Assembly (NCBI GenBank): GCA_016110215.1
Contig: JADWQD010000007.1
Span: 1,550,001 to 1,614,000, forward strand
Direction of reading: 5' to 3'
Length of the DNA: 64,000 nucleotides
From: Capronia americana
Lineage: Eukaryota; Ascomycota; Eurotiomycetes; Chaetothyriales; Herpotrichiellaceae
Made by a program: the position numbers and the translations under genes. The notes under the pieces were generated by a model, which did not search any database, was not told the origin of the DNA, and worked only from the letters and a program-made list of their open reading frames with translations. Shown piece by piece: positions 23,035-33,805 of this stretch (the first letter of the stretch is position 1; every line of letters starts with the position of its first letter).

Positions 23035-23906
23035 GGAGATGGGAGAGACGAACGCGTCAAGACGGAGCGAAACGCGAAGACGCGAAGAAGCAATCGCGAT
23101 GTCACGTGATCTCGCCCCTCACCCGGCATCAAGTTCCGCTTCCTCCACGTCCACCACTTCCGCCAGTCTCAATTCACCAAGGCCATAGTGTCGGTATACA
23201 GGCACTTACCTGATACAGCCTCCAACAGCGACCTACGAGTGCCCATGAGAGCCAAATTAAAGATCTCGATGACTGCGTAATGCAGGCATGAACCTATGCA
23301 GAGTTCAGCGTAGCGCACGCTTTCCAAACGAAACCCCCGGTTCAGGGTCCCCAGTGGACAAGTGAAGACCTATGTTTCCAACACTGAGGACCTTACTCGT
23401 CGCTTTCAATTTCCGCACAATGGAAGAGCAGCCTTGCGAACCACGCGAACCATGCGAACCATGCGATAGAGTGTGTCCAGCTTGAGCCATGTACAAACGG
23501 AATGGTGTGGGTGGCTTCTCATCGACGAGTAGAAATCAGGGGTGAAGTGCTTTCCATGGTTCAGACGCTTGGGCCACACAGAACCGTGTGCAAGCCCTCC
23601 CTCGAGTCTTTGGTACAATGTACAGGTCCTCCATTGAGTTTTGGAGGAGTCATGTTCGTGAAGAAGTATTATGCCCAAGATGCTGCCCAGCAGAGCCCTA
23701 TAAGTATCCCCCTTCCCCTCCATCTTGCTGCTGGTTCCTTCCCTTCATATCACCACTCACAACATCCTCCGGTACTACTTGAGAAGAGTATCCTCTGCTC
23801 CAGAACTACTTTCCACAGCCTCTAGTACTACTTGAGAACAAGCGTCCTCCGTCTTCACCACTACTTTCTACAACTCAGACATACTTGAGACCCCGCCTTA
23901 AGAACA
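23035..23906. other. Divergent promoter region
   Basis: Shared upstream region of the helicase (minus) and the unknown acidic protein (plus). It contains a small tandem repeat (23436-23464). Its last 140 bases are a CT-rich leader with an imperfect direct repeat around TACTACTTGAGAA (about 23772 and 23828). Confidence 0.5.
23436..23464. repeat. 9-bp tandem repeat (GCGAACCAT-type)
   Basis: Three consecutive 9-bp units (GCGAACCAC, GCGAACCAT, GCGAACCAT) plus a partial fourth, in intergenic DNA. Confidence 0.8.
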
Positions 23907-24703
23907 ATGGCCCCGATCAACTATGCAGCGGCCTCCAAGACCAAAGTGGCTCGGAAATATGAAGAGCCCTCACTCTTCCACAAGCCCCAGAAACGGGCCC
24001 CTCTCACCCCATTAGCCGTCAACACTAGCGGCAACAGGGTCGAGAAGATCTACGACATGGTGAAGCCGACGTTCAAGTTCTACACAACGACAATACCCGT
24101 CAAAGTGGGTTGCAGCACCCGCTATTACAAGAGGAAGGTTCCGGCTCCAAAGGAGGTTATTACGTTTCGGCAAGTCGACAAAGACGCTCTCAACAAGCCG
24201 CTTGTGGACTTGACGGAGAAGGCAAAAGCCGACAAGAAGAAAGAGATGGAAAGGTTGAGCCGGGAGGTCGATGACCTCTTCGAGTCGGATAGCGAAAACT
24301 CACTCCCAGAAGCCAACAATAGGTCGGCATCCACTTCGACGGACGCCCGCACTCGTTGACTCTCAACGTCGGTCAAGGCCTCTACTCTCTCTTCGATTAA
24401 GTTTGAGATACTGTCTTGTCCGCGCGTTGTCAGCAACAAAGACTAGCAGATCATCCATATGAGATTACAGACGGCTCGATTTCAGAGCACGAAGATACGA
24501 CAATATTGGAAGATTCCGACCTCGATAACATAGCATACACCTTGGACCCATCAGCACGAGAATACAGACGGCAAGGGCCTAAGGAAGGGCCACCACCAAT
24601 ATACCGGACATATTACGACCTTCGAGGATACACAATTACCAACATCCGGCCTTTAGTTCGCTGCCATTCCTCGGGTGGACACCCACCACACCCACAACAC
24701 TAA
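23907..24703 (+). CDS. Unknown acidic protein, probably two exons
   Basis: I do not recognise this protein. The first frame, 23907-24357, encodes 150 aa: a basic N-terminus (MAPINYAAASKTKVARKYEE), a region with VEKIYDMVKPTFKFYTTT, and a charged helical stretch (EKAKADKKKEMERL) that ends acidic (DDLFESDSENS). A second open stretch, from about 24436 to the stop at 24703, is strongly acidic (ITDGSISEHEDTTILEDSDL) and then Pro/Tyr-rich (GPPPIYRTYYDLRGYTITN), so it looks like coding sequence from the same gene. A phase-compatible junction is a donor near 24324 with an acceptor near 24435, about 112 nt apart, but the donor is weak. If it is not spliced, the protein ends at 24357. Confidence 0.45.
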
Positions 24704-25835
24704 AGACGGGAACACCTCAAGGCCTCTCGCAGCAAACAGCGCTGTAGCGCATCACAAACAGAACACGACCTAGGTCAACACATGTAGCTCCATAGGAGGA
24801 AATCGGTCATGGAGGCGAAAGGGAAGATGCTGAGAAGAGAAGCTCGGCGCAAGAGGAGGACGCTCTGCAAATGACAGCCACCTTCACGTGGTGCAGAGTG
24901 TGAGTAGCCGGCTTTTCCACAGCCGATGAAACCAAGTGCTGTCCCATCCGAAATAGATCAGTACACAGTATCTAATGCAGAATGTACGTAGCAGAATGAT
25001 AATTAGCGGAGTGGATGGATGTCTTCGGGCTTCGTAACAAATAGGCTGGCTGATCCTGTACGCCTCTTGACTTCTCTTCCACCGCTCGGCGCCGAGGCCT
25101 GAGGCGCCTTGTAGCATCCGCTGCTTGGTGGATTGGACAGTACGATCATAAAATTGTCCAGCTACCCAGGGTTTTCGTCCTGCAAGCCATGAGGAGGGCG
25201 GAGGCTGCGTTAACCTGCCCTCGACGAGCAGCAAGGTGGCGATTCTACATAGCTGCCCTAGCATTTTGGGAAATCGAGAGGCAAAGTCGTAATCCCACTA
25301 CAGTACATGTAACGTGCAATATCGATGAGCATTAGACGCGCGAGGTGGCTAATGTGCGTCGTGTCCCTTCGCTTGTTGAACACGCATGATCCACCACTTC
25401 AGCCACGACCGGATCAAGGACTGACGTTGTATAAACATGTTCCTAGTCGTATGTACTGTAATTTTGCATTCTCACCAACGACACACTTAAGAAGGTTGAA
25501 AAGGGGAAGAATACTACTGTGGCTTGCAATTCGCCTCGGAAAGATGATGCTGATATCCTATGGCTTGGTCCTTTCTGCAAATCAAAGAAACTGCTCCGAG
25601 TCTCCCAACCCGCTCTCTCTCGGACTCGTCGATTGTGGCTTATGAACCGACTTGAGGATCCCAAAGCAGCATCTCTTTTCGCTCTTGCTACCCTCATTTC
25701 TCTGTTTCGAAATCTTTGGATGGTGTAGTGGCCTGGCTTGCCTCATCATCGCAGCGCGAGAAACTTCACACAGATCGGATTTCCCCAAATGCTGTAAACC
25801 AGAGAAAGACAGCAAGGCCGCGGTGTTAGGCTGGC
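24704..25835. other. 1.1-kb gene-free boundary
   Basis: No gene is supported. This spacer separates the housekeeping-like genes on the left from the catabolic cluster on the right, and I take it as the left boundary of the cluster. Confidence 0.45.
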
Positions 25836-27655
25836 TTATTTGCTCATTGGTCCCAGAAGACCCTGGGAAAGGCTAGCGATTTTGGACAGTGTATCCGAAG
25901 CGCTGCGCTCCGGGAACGCACTGAACCGGACTGCCAATGCGACCCAGAAACCAGTCAAGCCCAGGAGAATGGCAAAAAGAGTGGCAGGAGCAGACTTTGG
26001 TGAGACCTGGCGACCGTTCCGAAGAAGCTCAAAATCCGACCAGGTGGGAAAAATGGTCCTGAGCCAATACTTGAACATGGGATCCGGGTAGATGAAGGTG
26101 TTCTTCTTCGTCTTGGGGTCCAGCCACCAGCTCTGGCAGCCGCTGTTGAAGACAAGCCCACCTAATTTCCCGTGGACCCATGCCAGGTCTCGACGTTGAG
26201 AAGCCGCCTTTACGTTGATCGTGTCCGCATTCTGCAACAGCACAGGGCGCAGAAGACGGCAGGAATAGTTGATCTGGCACTCCGAGTGGAAGATGACTGA
26301 ATGCTGACCAGTGGCGGCGTTGGGTCCGTACAGAATGAAGAAGTTGGGGAAATCGGAGACGACGGTGCCTTTGTACGCTTCTGCTCCTCCAGCCTGCTTC
26401 CAAGTCTCTTGGAGATCTTTGCCGCCTTTGCCGTATACCTCGATGGGATACAGCCATCTCTGGGTCATGAATCCGGTCGCGTATATGAGGACATCGGCTG
26501 GGTATACGTGGCCGTTCTCGGTTTCGATGCTGCGTTCACCAAGCCGGACAGCACGGTCCTTGACGAGCTTCATGTTTGGAAGATGCAATGTCTTCAGATA
26601 GTCCAAGGTGTTGACACGTCGTTTGCACCCGGGTTCATAATCCGGCTTGAGAATCTCTCGATACTCCTGCGGGGCCTCCTTGTTGATGTAGTCGTACGTG
26701 GCGTCTCGAATCTTCTGCCTCATTTTCGCCCCGTTCGGTGTCATGTAGAACGAGTAGAAGACGGATTCGAGTTCCCAAGCGAGGAAGATCCTGTATATCC
26801 TGGCTGCAAATGGGACATATTTCATGGCTAACTTGAAGCTCTCTGAGTATTTGGGATTGTCCTGAGAAAGGTCTGTCAGCCGCCCCAGTTCTTGACGGTG
26901 TGTATATGGCAGGCGGATTCAGTAGGGAACCACGTACTCTTTTCGTCCACCAATGTGCGCTCTTCACAATCTGAGTGACTTTTCCCTTTGGGCCAACTTG
27001 ATCGACGAGTCGGGGGATAAACTGGGTCGCAGAAGCTCCATTGCCCAGGACAACGACTTGCTTTCCTGACATATCCACGGACGTGTCCCATCGGGCGCTA
27101 TGAAACGCCGTCCCCTGGAAGGAGCTGGCATTTTGCAATTGTGGCACCGAAGGACGATCGAGTGTGCCTACAGCACTGACGACTGCAGATGCCTCGCGCA
27201 TTGTAACTTCCCCGGTAATGGCGTTTTGGAATGTGCATCGCCATAGAGATCTGGCGTCGTCCCAGTCCAGCTTCAGGCACATTTCGTTGAATTTGCAACG
27301 CCGGAGAATGTCGTATTTGTCGGCAACCTCCAGAAGATCTTGAGGCACGTCGTCAGCAATGATATTTCTCCGTCTATATCCAGGATCTGTTCAAAAACTC
27401 ACAACGGTGGAGCTCATCACGCTCGGGATATCTCTTGGTCCAGTCCGGTTTGAGGGCAAAACTATACGAGTAAAAATGGCTCGGGATGTCGCATGCGCAG
27501 GCAGGATACCGGTTATGCCACCACGTACCGCCGATATAGTCTGATTTCTCAAAGATGGTGAAATTCTGGTGGCCCAGGAGCCGCTGGAGCTGGACAGCCA
27601 TTCCAAGGCCGGAAACCCCAGCGCCGATAATGAATACCTCCTTTGATGAAGACAT
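25836..27655 (-). CDS. Baeyer-Villiger monooxygenase (BVMO1)
   Basis: Three exons (27655-27403, 27338-26938, 26861-25836) give 559 aa. It has an FAD Rossmann motif GAGVSG (11-16), the Baeyer-Villiger fingerprint FxGxxxHxxxW as FQGTAFHSARW (F158, G160, H164, W168), a second dinucleotide motif GNGASA (183-188) for NADPH, and the class motif IYATGF. Such enzymes use NADPH and O2 to turn ketones into esters or lactones. The C-terminus has a hydrophobic segment (ATLFAILLGLTGFWVALAV) that could anchor it to a membrane. The closest relative in the window is BVMO3: the fingerprint lies at identical residue numbers and one intron is shared (phase 1, about residue 85). It is divergent from epoxide hydrolase 1, suggesting co-expression. 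The native ketone is unknown. Confidence 0.92.
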
Positions 27656-28227
27656 TTTTGAAGAAAGCTGCAGGTCTGATCGCCGCCCCTAGACAGTAGA
27701 GACGAGAGGATATCTAGCAGATTTAAAAGTCTGGCACAGCTCGCACAAATCCATGTCGACAGTCCAGATTCGGGCAGCGGCGGTTGCGTTTGTCCATGGT
27801 TGCTCATCCCGAGCCCGAAATCGGGTCCAAAGGCGAACAGGAACTGAGAGGCGGCACTTGTCATGGAGTGGTGTGTCTCGTCTATCTTCAAGAACGTGAC
27901 AACAACGAGAGCGCAAAGACATGCTGTGGAAAGGCTGGATACTGCGGTGGTAGGACGGCATCCGGCAACTGTAAGCGCCAGTCTACACAGGCACTCGGCC
28001 GAAGACCACCGCTCTTTTGGCCACCGACTTCTGCGCTTCTGGCTACTCAAACGGGTGAACTCAGGAGAGTCAACGTACGCTGGAAGATGCCATCTGTTTT
28101 TGGCGCAAACTGTCCGACCAAGTGGGAAACACTGGAACGCTTCTCACCGAGTTTCAATATACAGCCATACTTATGGCAGCCATCCTCGACACCGTGGTTC
28201 TAGAATGCGAATCTGAGTACAGTCAAG
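27656..28227. promoter_or_regulatory. Divergent promoter, BVMO1 / epoxide hydrolase 1
   Basis: A 572-bp gap between two divergently transcribed cluster genes, so probably a shared bidirectional promoter. Short open frames here are not supported as genes. Confidence 0.5.
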
Positions 28228-29640
28228 ATGCCGTTTCCTGAAATCACATATCCTCAGGATATCCAGCTCAACGTGCCCGTCCGGTTTCGGCCGACTGTAA
28301 ATCCTCAACTGCTGGAGCAGACCAAGCAAAAGCTCGCTCTGGCCAGATTTCCCGAGGAACAGGAAGGATTCGGCCCTGAGGACTGGCGTCAGGGCTCAAA
28401 AGTCGAGAAAGTGAAGAAGCTCGTCAACTTCTGGCAGACGAAATACGACTGGAAAACCCAGGAGGTGCGTCGTCTGTTCCTCCTCAGATGTACACACGGA
28501 GCTGATATTGACTCTACGCCACGCAGGACGCAATCAATGCCGCCTTTGAGCACTATGTGGTGAAAATCAACGTCCCCGACTATGGGCACCTTGTCCTCCA
28601 TTTTGTGCACAAGAAGAGCCTGGCAAAGAACCCGATTCCGTTGCTGTTCTGCCATGGGTGGCCTGGGTCGTTTCTTGAATCGAAATATATCTTGGACCCG
28701 CTATCTTCTCCATCGGCCAAATCGAACAATGTGGCATTCGATGTTGTCGTCCCTTCAATTCCAGGATTCGGCTTTTCTCCCGCTCCATCAAAGCCCGGCG
28801 TCGGCCCGGTTATCACTGCGCGGGCCTACAAAATACTAATGGCCGACGTCTTGGGGTATGTCGACGGGTTTGTGACTCAAGGAGGAGACTTTGGCTCTTT
28901 CATCAGCAGGTCCATCGCCAGTCAGTATCCTAAATTGGTCATCGCTCAGCATCTGAACATGTTTCCTGTTCCCCGGCCAACTCCGATATCCGCCCCATTG
29001 GCTTACCTACGCTGGTGCCTGTCGTCCGTGTTCTACTCGGCCTTCGAAAGGGAAGCGGTGCGAGTTCGCCACAACTTTGAAACAGATCAGATTGGATATC
29101 TGGAACTGCAAAAAACAAGGCCGCAGACCCTCGGATTTGCGCTGGGAGACTCGCCGGTGGGACTACTTGCTTGGTTTGTGGAAAAGTTCCACGACTGGGT
29201 GGATGTGGACGGCAATGGTAACCTGTCGGACACGGATGTGATCGACCTCATCATGATGCATTGGATTCAAGGTGCGACGCCTGGCCTGAGGTTCTACCGA
29301 GAATCATTCTGGGGAGGGTCAAGGCAAGCAGAGGAAAGCTTCGAAACTTATGTGCAAGTCCCAACAGGAGTGAGCGCGTACGCAAAAGAGCAATATCACG
29401 TAGGTCCTTTCCTCTGCCGCTCTTGCTACGTTGGTGAAGCTGACGGCGTGATAGTGTCCTCGAGACTGGGCTGCACAGGCTGCCAATATCGTCATGTGGA
29501 GAGAGCATCCCGTGGGTGGCCACTTTTCCAGCCTGGAACGCCCTGATCAGTTCATCCAAGACATTCAAGACTTTGTCGCCACCAAGCCTGTGAAAAAGTC
29601 GATTGCAAGCCATCTCGGGCGTGAGTTTGCAACTTTGTAA
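28228..29640 (+). CDS. Epoxide hydrolase, EHN / alpha-beta hydrolase (EH1)
   Basis: Three exons (28228-28464, 28527-29399, 29455-29640) give 431 aa. An N-terminal EHN domain (about 18-125) is followed by an alpha/beta-hydrolase fold. The oxyanion loop is CHGWPGSF (H121). The nucleophile elbow is QGGDFGS with Asp199. The general-base histidine is His393 in GGHFSSLERP. A lid tyrosine sits in RFYRES. This layout is that of microsomal/juvenile-hormone-type epoxide hydrolases, which open epoxides to diols through a covalent aspartyl ester. The third exon starts at CPRDW, because only that acceptor restores the conserved end of the family. Within the cluster it could act on an epoxide or, by inference only, on an ester or lactone made by a BVMO. 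EH2 is its paralog. Confidence 0.92.
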
Positions 29641-29860
29641 ACACAGAAACGGACAGGACGATAAGAAGCTACTTGTCCTGCTTTGCACGAGTGGCCCATT
29701 CCCGGTAACACCAACGTATAGATCTTTGCGAATGTCAATACCAAGGCATTGGAAAAAAACATAGTCGAATCGGCTGTTTGTTTTCTGAAAGATTTCGTTA
29801 CAATGATTGATGATCTCTGTGTTCGTATAAGAAAACAAGCCTTGTATCAAAACATTTCCA

Positions 29861-31105
29861 TCACGAAGCATCCTCTATATGTATTTTGATGGAACGCGAA
29901 CTTCGATCCGCCGAAGATGTGAGTGCTTTCACTGCTTCTTCGAGTGCAAAACGGTGCGTCACAAGAGGTTTGAGATCCACATATCCAGCCAGCATGAGTT
30001 TGATTGCCTTTGGCCACGTGTGATGATAGCGGTTAATGAATTTGAGATCGATCTAGTTGCATCATGTCAGAGTCTATGCCCAAAAGACGACCTGAGAATC
30101 GGCTGAATCGAAAAAGAGAGCGTTAGGCAGAACGTACCTCCGCAAGAGCAAGATGCATGAAGGGGAGTTCATTCAGGACCGGCCGGCCGACCCCGACAAC
30201 CATCACTTCTCCTTTCGGTTGAGGCAGAAATGCGGCGGTGACGACACTGCTCTGCACACCGGTGCATTCGTACACCACGCGCGGCTGCTCTGCGCCCAGA
30301 GATCGAACATTGTCTAGTATACTCGCCGCGATGTCCTCCGGCTTGGAGTCCAGCGGGACCAGGACGGTCTCGCACGAAGGCACGAACGTTTTGGCGAACT
30401 CCAGCCGATGAGCGTCGACGTCGGTGATGATCAGAGGAACCGCTCCCGATGCCTTTGCCACGGCCAACGCAACCAACCCTATCGGGCCAGCACCACATAT
30501 CACCGTCGTCTCACCCAGACGCAACGGACTCCGTTCAAAGGCGTGGAGGACGACGCTGAGGGGCTCGAGGAGCGCACCCTCTGCGAAGCTCAAGGCGGCC
30601 GGGAGCTTGTGCAAAAATTTGGCGTTGTGAGTGTGATACCTTCGAATCGAGCCGTTATAGGGAGGAACGCCGGAGAATGCGACATGGGCGCAAAGATTGT
30701 AGATGCCTGTCGAGCATTGCTCGCACTCTCCACATGGCACGCCCGGTTCGATGGCAACTCGGTCGCCGATGTCGAGATTCTTGACGTTTTGCCCTCGCCA
30801 TACCACAACGCCTGCTCCTTCGTGACCGAGAACGTAGTCTGAACTGACCTTGAGGCTCCCAATGGCCCCGGCCTTCCAAAAATGCACGTCGGATCTTCCC
30901 ACCGTAGTTAGACAATGACACTTTACTCGGCTAAAGCGTAGAGGTGGCCAAAGATGCATAATACTTACCCGCAGATGCCATTACATCGAACGTGGACAAT
31001 GCAATCGTCCGGACTTGGATGTAACTCGGGCGAGTTTCCCATGTATATTTCATGGTTCTCATTGGTGAAGAGGGCGGGATTCTTGCTGAAAACCGGATCT
31101 TTCAT
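29861..31105 (-). CDS. Zinc polyol/alcohol dehydrogenase (MDR family)
   Basis: Three exons (31105-30969, 30894-30138, 30052-29861) give 361 aa. It is a zinc-containing medium-chain dehydrogenase of the sorbitol/xylitol/arabinitol group. Cys45 in NGICGSDVHFW and His70-Glu71 in VLGHEGAG are the catalytic zinc site. Cys100, 103, 106 and 114 (CGECEQC..C) hold the structural zinc. GAGPIG is the NAD(P) motif, and the ITDVD segment after it fits NAD preference. The N-terminal exon and the last exon (IDLKFINRY to the stop) are recovered only by splicing. It converges on EH1. Probable role: oxidation of a secondary alcohol or diol in the pathway, or of a polyol feeding the nearby transketolase; the sequence does not choose between these. 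Confidence 0.92.
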
Positions 31106-31445
31106 GTTGGAGACAAGAAATCTGGGAACAAGGTCGTAGAATGTCGTTGATCATGCCGAATGAACTGCAGGACAGCTACGGGGATGGAGATCAATATATG
31201 TAAGTGCTACCGCGTCGATGAAGGCTACAGTACTTGGCTGCATATCCACCAACTACAGTTTTGGGGGGCGTGCGCTTAAGGTTCCCTGCTTGAACGGCAC
31301 GAGTGATCAACGAAACAGGATTGTGTACGTCGTTGTCTAGCTTGGCCAGATTGGGACATGACAGTTTGTTCAACATTGAGATGGACTCGGCAGCTACAAT
31401 TTCGTTCCGCAGTCTAGTTGTGTTACCAGTCGTGACTCTATGCTT
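31106..31445. other. Short intergenic region
   Basis: Promoter side of the dehydrogenase and 3' end of the reductase, both on the minus strand. Nothing else is seen. Confidence 0.5.
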
Positions 31446-32703
31446 TCACAGCTCATATACAATTTTTTGACCCGAAATTCCACCCTCCCGGTGTCTTTGA
31501 AACCCCTGGGACACTGACTCTAATCCATGTAAGAGGCGGACATCGTTAGGCTTGATTTTACCCGTGGTTATCAACTCTGGTAACATGTCGTAAAACTGGG
31601 CGCATAGTTGATGGTCTGCTTGGTTTGCCTGGGGTTTGGGACCTGTCAAAATTCACCGAACTCTCGAGTACAAAGAGAAAATGAATACTAACAGGCCAAT
31701 GAAATCTTCCATAACGGTGGTCTTTCAGAAAGGCGGTCCAGACCAGTACTGCCGTGATCTTAACCGACTTGGGCACGTTTTCGGTATTCTCTTGGCCCGG
31801 GCGGACGGTGCACAGTGTCGCGTCGGCATCAGCTGCCCGAGATGAAATCGTCGAAGTGCTGCCTCGACCAATAGTGTCAAAAACATACTTGAGGCCGGGG
31901 GCGACCTCGCGGATTCGGTCGGCGACATCGGGTGCATTGTAGTCAAAGACGTGTGTCGCCCCGAGAGTCCGCACCAATTCGAAGTTTTTCGGACTACACG
32001 TCGTAATAATGGTGAAAGAGTAGAGCCGCGCAATCTGGATTGCGTACTGCCCCACGCTCGCTGTAAGGTACTCCGTCAAAAATGAACGCACCGATGTTGT
32101 GCGTGATCGTCACTCACATGCGCCACCCCAGATCAAGACGCTGTTCTTCTGCTCGTGGTTCATATTCAAACAGTCCTTCGAGAACAGGGCCAACAATGAT
32201 GTTGTGGCGGCAAGGGGAATCGTCGAGGCAGATGCTGGAGTCAGACCGGGGGGTATCTTGAATGCCACATCCTCGTCCGCCAACGTATATCGGGCATAGG
32301 CTCCTAGCTTCTTGATTTCCCCTTTGAAAGGCGTAAACATGACTTATTCACCATCGCTTGTTGAAACCTTACCTCCCCAAACAAGACCCGCGACCACATC
32401 GCCCACTGCGAGTTTGGTGACTCTTTCTCCCAGTGCCACCACCTTTCCTGCAAAGTCGCAGCCGTAGACCGAGTCGTCGCCAAAGGCGGCATCGTCAAAG
32501 GACTGAACTGTCACATTCTCAGACCAGGCAGTGCCTATTAATGACAAAACGATGAACTCACCGTCGGTAGGATTTTGTGCAACATGAGTGACTTGCACCA
32601 CGACCTGCTTGGGACCAGGTTCGAGCACCTCAATGGTGCGGATCACCAGATTCCGCTGCGAGTCAGCTAGTAGGGCGACATTTTCGAGCTTGCTGGTCAA
32701 CAT
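31446..32703 (-). CDS. Quinone/enoyl reductase-like MDR protein
   Basis: Five exons (32703-32562, 32507-32373, 32321-32118, 32060-31693, 31628-31446) give 343 aa. It belongs to the zinc-free branch of medium-chain reductases (fungal trans-enoyl or quinone reductases). Visible motifs are AQNPTDVQSFDD and YGCDFAG near the N-terminus, WGGEIKKLGAYARY, the NADPH-binding loop LIWGGASSVGQYAIQ and VFDTIG. No zinc ligands are present. The last exon begins at ANQADHQLC, since that acceptor alone keeps the family's C-terminal lobe in frame. The protein would transfer hydride from NADPH to an activated double bond or quinone. It is transcribed divergently from regulator TF1. An upstream Met 18 codons earlier is possible but less likely. 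Confidence 0.88.
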
Positions 32704-33261
32704 TTTGAGCCGATTTCGACAGAAGCTCGACGAACAGGCTGTGGTGCAGGTCTGCAATCAAATCGCCAGCATCATAGAAGCATCGTCGGTCTTCATTTTC
32801 GCAGTTGCCTCTGGATGATCTATTTTCCCTCATCCAATGTACTGAGTGTAAAGCCCTCGGGAAAGGTCTCTAGATTTGCTTCCGTAACAGGCAATATTAA
32901 ACGCACCCGGCGGTGGAGCGGCGCATCATGTGACCAGTCCAGGCCGCTACGAATGCCACCGTCATTCCATGTCTTTACATCGTCATTCTCCTATTAAGGA
33001 GAGTCATCAGCAGTATCAACAGGTGTCATTTAACCCTCGCTACCTCGCTAACGAAACAATACCCCCCACACCCCCTATCACCTCGTATCCAGCCTCGTCG
33101 CCCCGCTTCCGCCCCCGCGTTTTTCTTCGCTTGTGCCGAACTAAAACTTCAAGACCCCTTTTCTACACGTCTCCCGGAAGAGAGCTCTGCAGGCGCATAC
33201 CCACGAGATACTGTACGCGGCTTTGAACCAGCGCTGGGTGAGACCAGCGACTTCTGCGATC
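32704..33261. promoter_or_regulatory. Divergent promoter, reductase / TF1
   Basis: A 558-bp gap between the reductase and the Zn2Cys6 regulator. It contains a CA/CT-rich leader before TF1 and a CCAGCGCTGG palindrome near 33230. This is a likely control region, but no site is proven. Confidence 0.45.
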
Positions 33262-33771
33262 ATGCCAGGAATTCACAAGCGCACGCGGACCGGATGGTAT
33301 CCCCTCTCCACCATGTCGTCTCATGTCCCGCGGCTAACTAGGATCATGGTGCAGTCTTTGCTGTAGAGCTCGGCGGAGGAAATGTAAGCTCTTCCATAGC
33401 TGACCGGGATGTCGTGTGCTGGCACTCGGCGTTGAGCAATCATTGACTCCAAGGAACCTCTCAGGTGACGGGACGAAACCTCAGTGCAGTAATTGCCAAC
33501 GTCGGCATGTGGACTGCCAGTGGGGTCTTCGAGTTTCCTTCCATCCGTCCAGGCAGATCGGACTATCAATGCTGGAGGAAAGAGACCTTGATGCCATCGA
33601 AGCTCAAGGGCTGGTCAATAAAGTCCAGCAAGCCAGCGAGGCTTCTTGGAAGGTGAGTGCACACGTTGACACGGTGCCTGGAGCGTACTCTGATGGACAT
33701 GGATCAGTTCGTTGACAACACCCAAGATGTCATCAACTCACACGGACAAGAGGATGAGGCCGACGCGGTCA

Positions 33772-33805
<34 letters not shown>

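Noticed and set aside
30123..30959. Dehydrogenase read as a single 278-aa exon
   Set aside because: It would lack the catalytic Cys45 region and the conserved C-terminus; splicing to 361 aa restores both.
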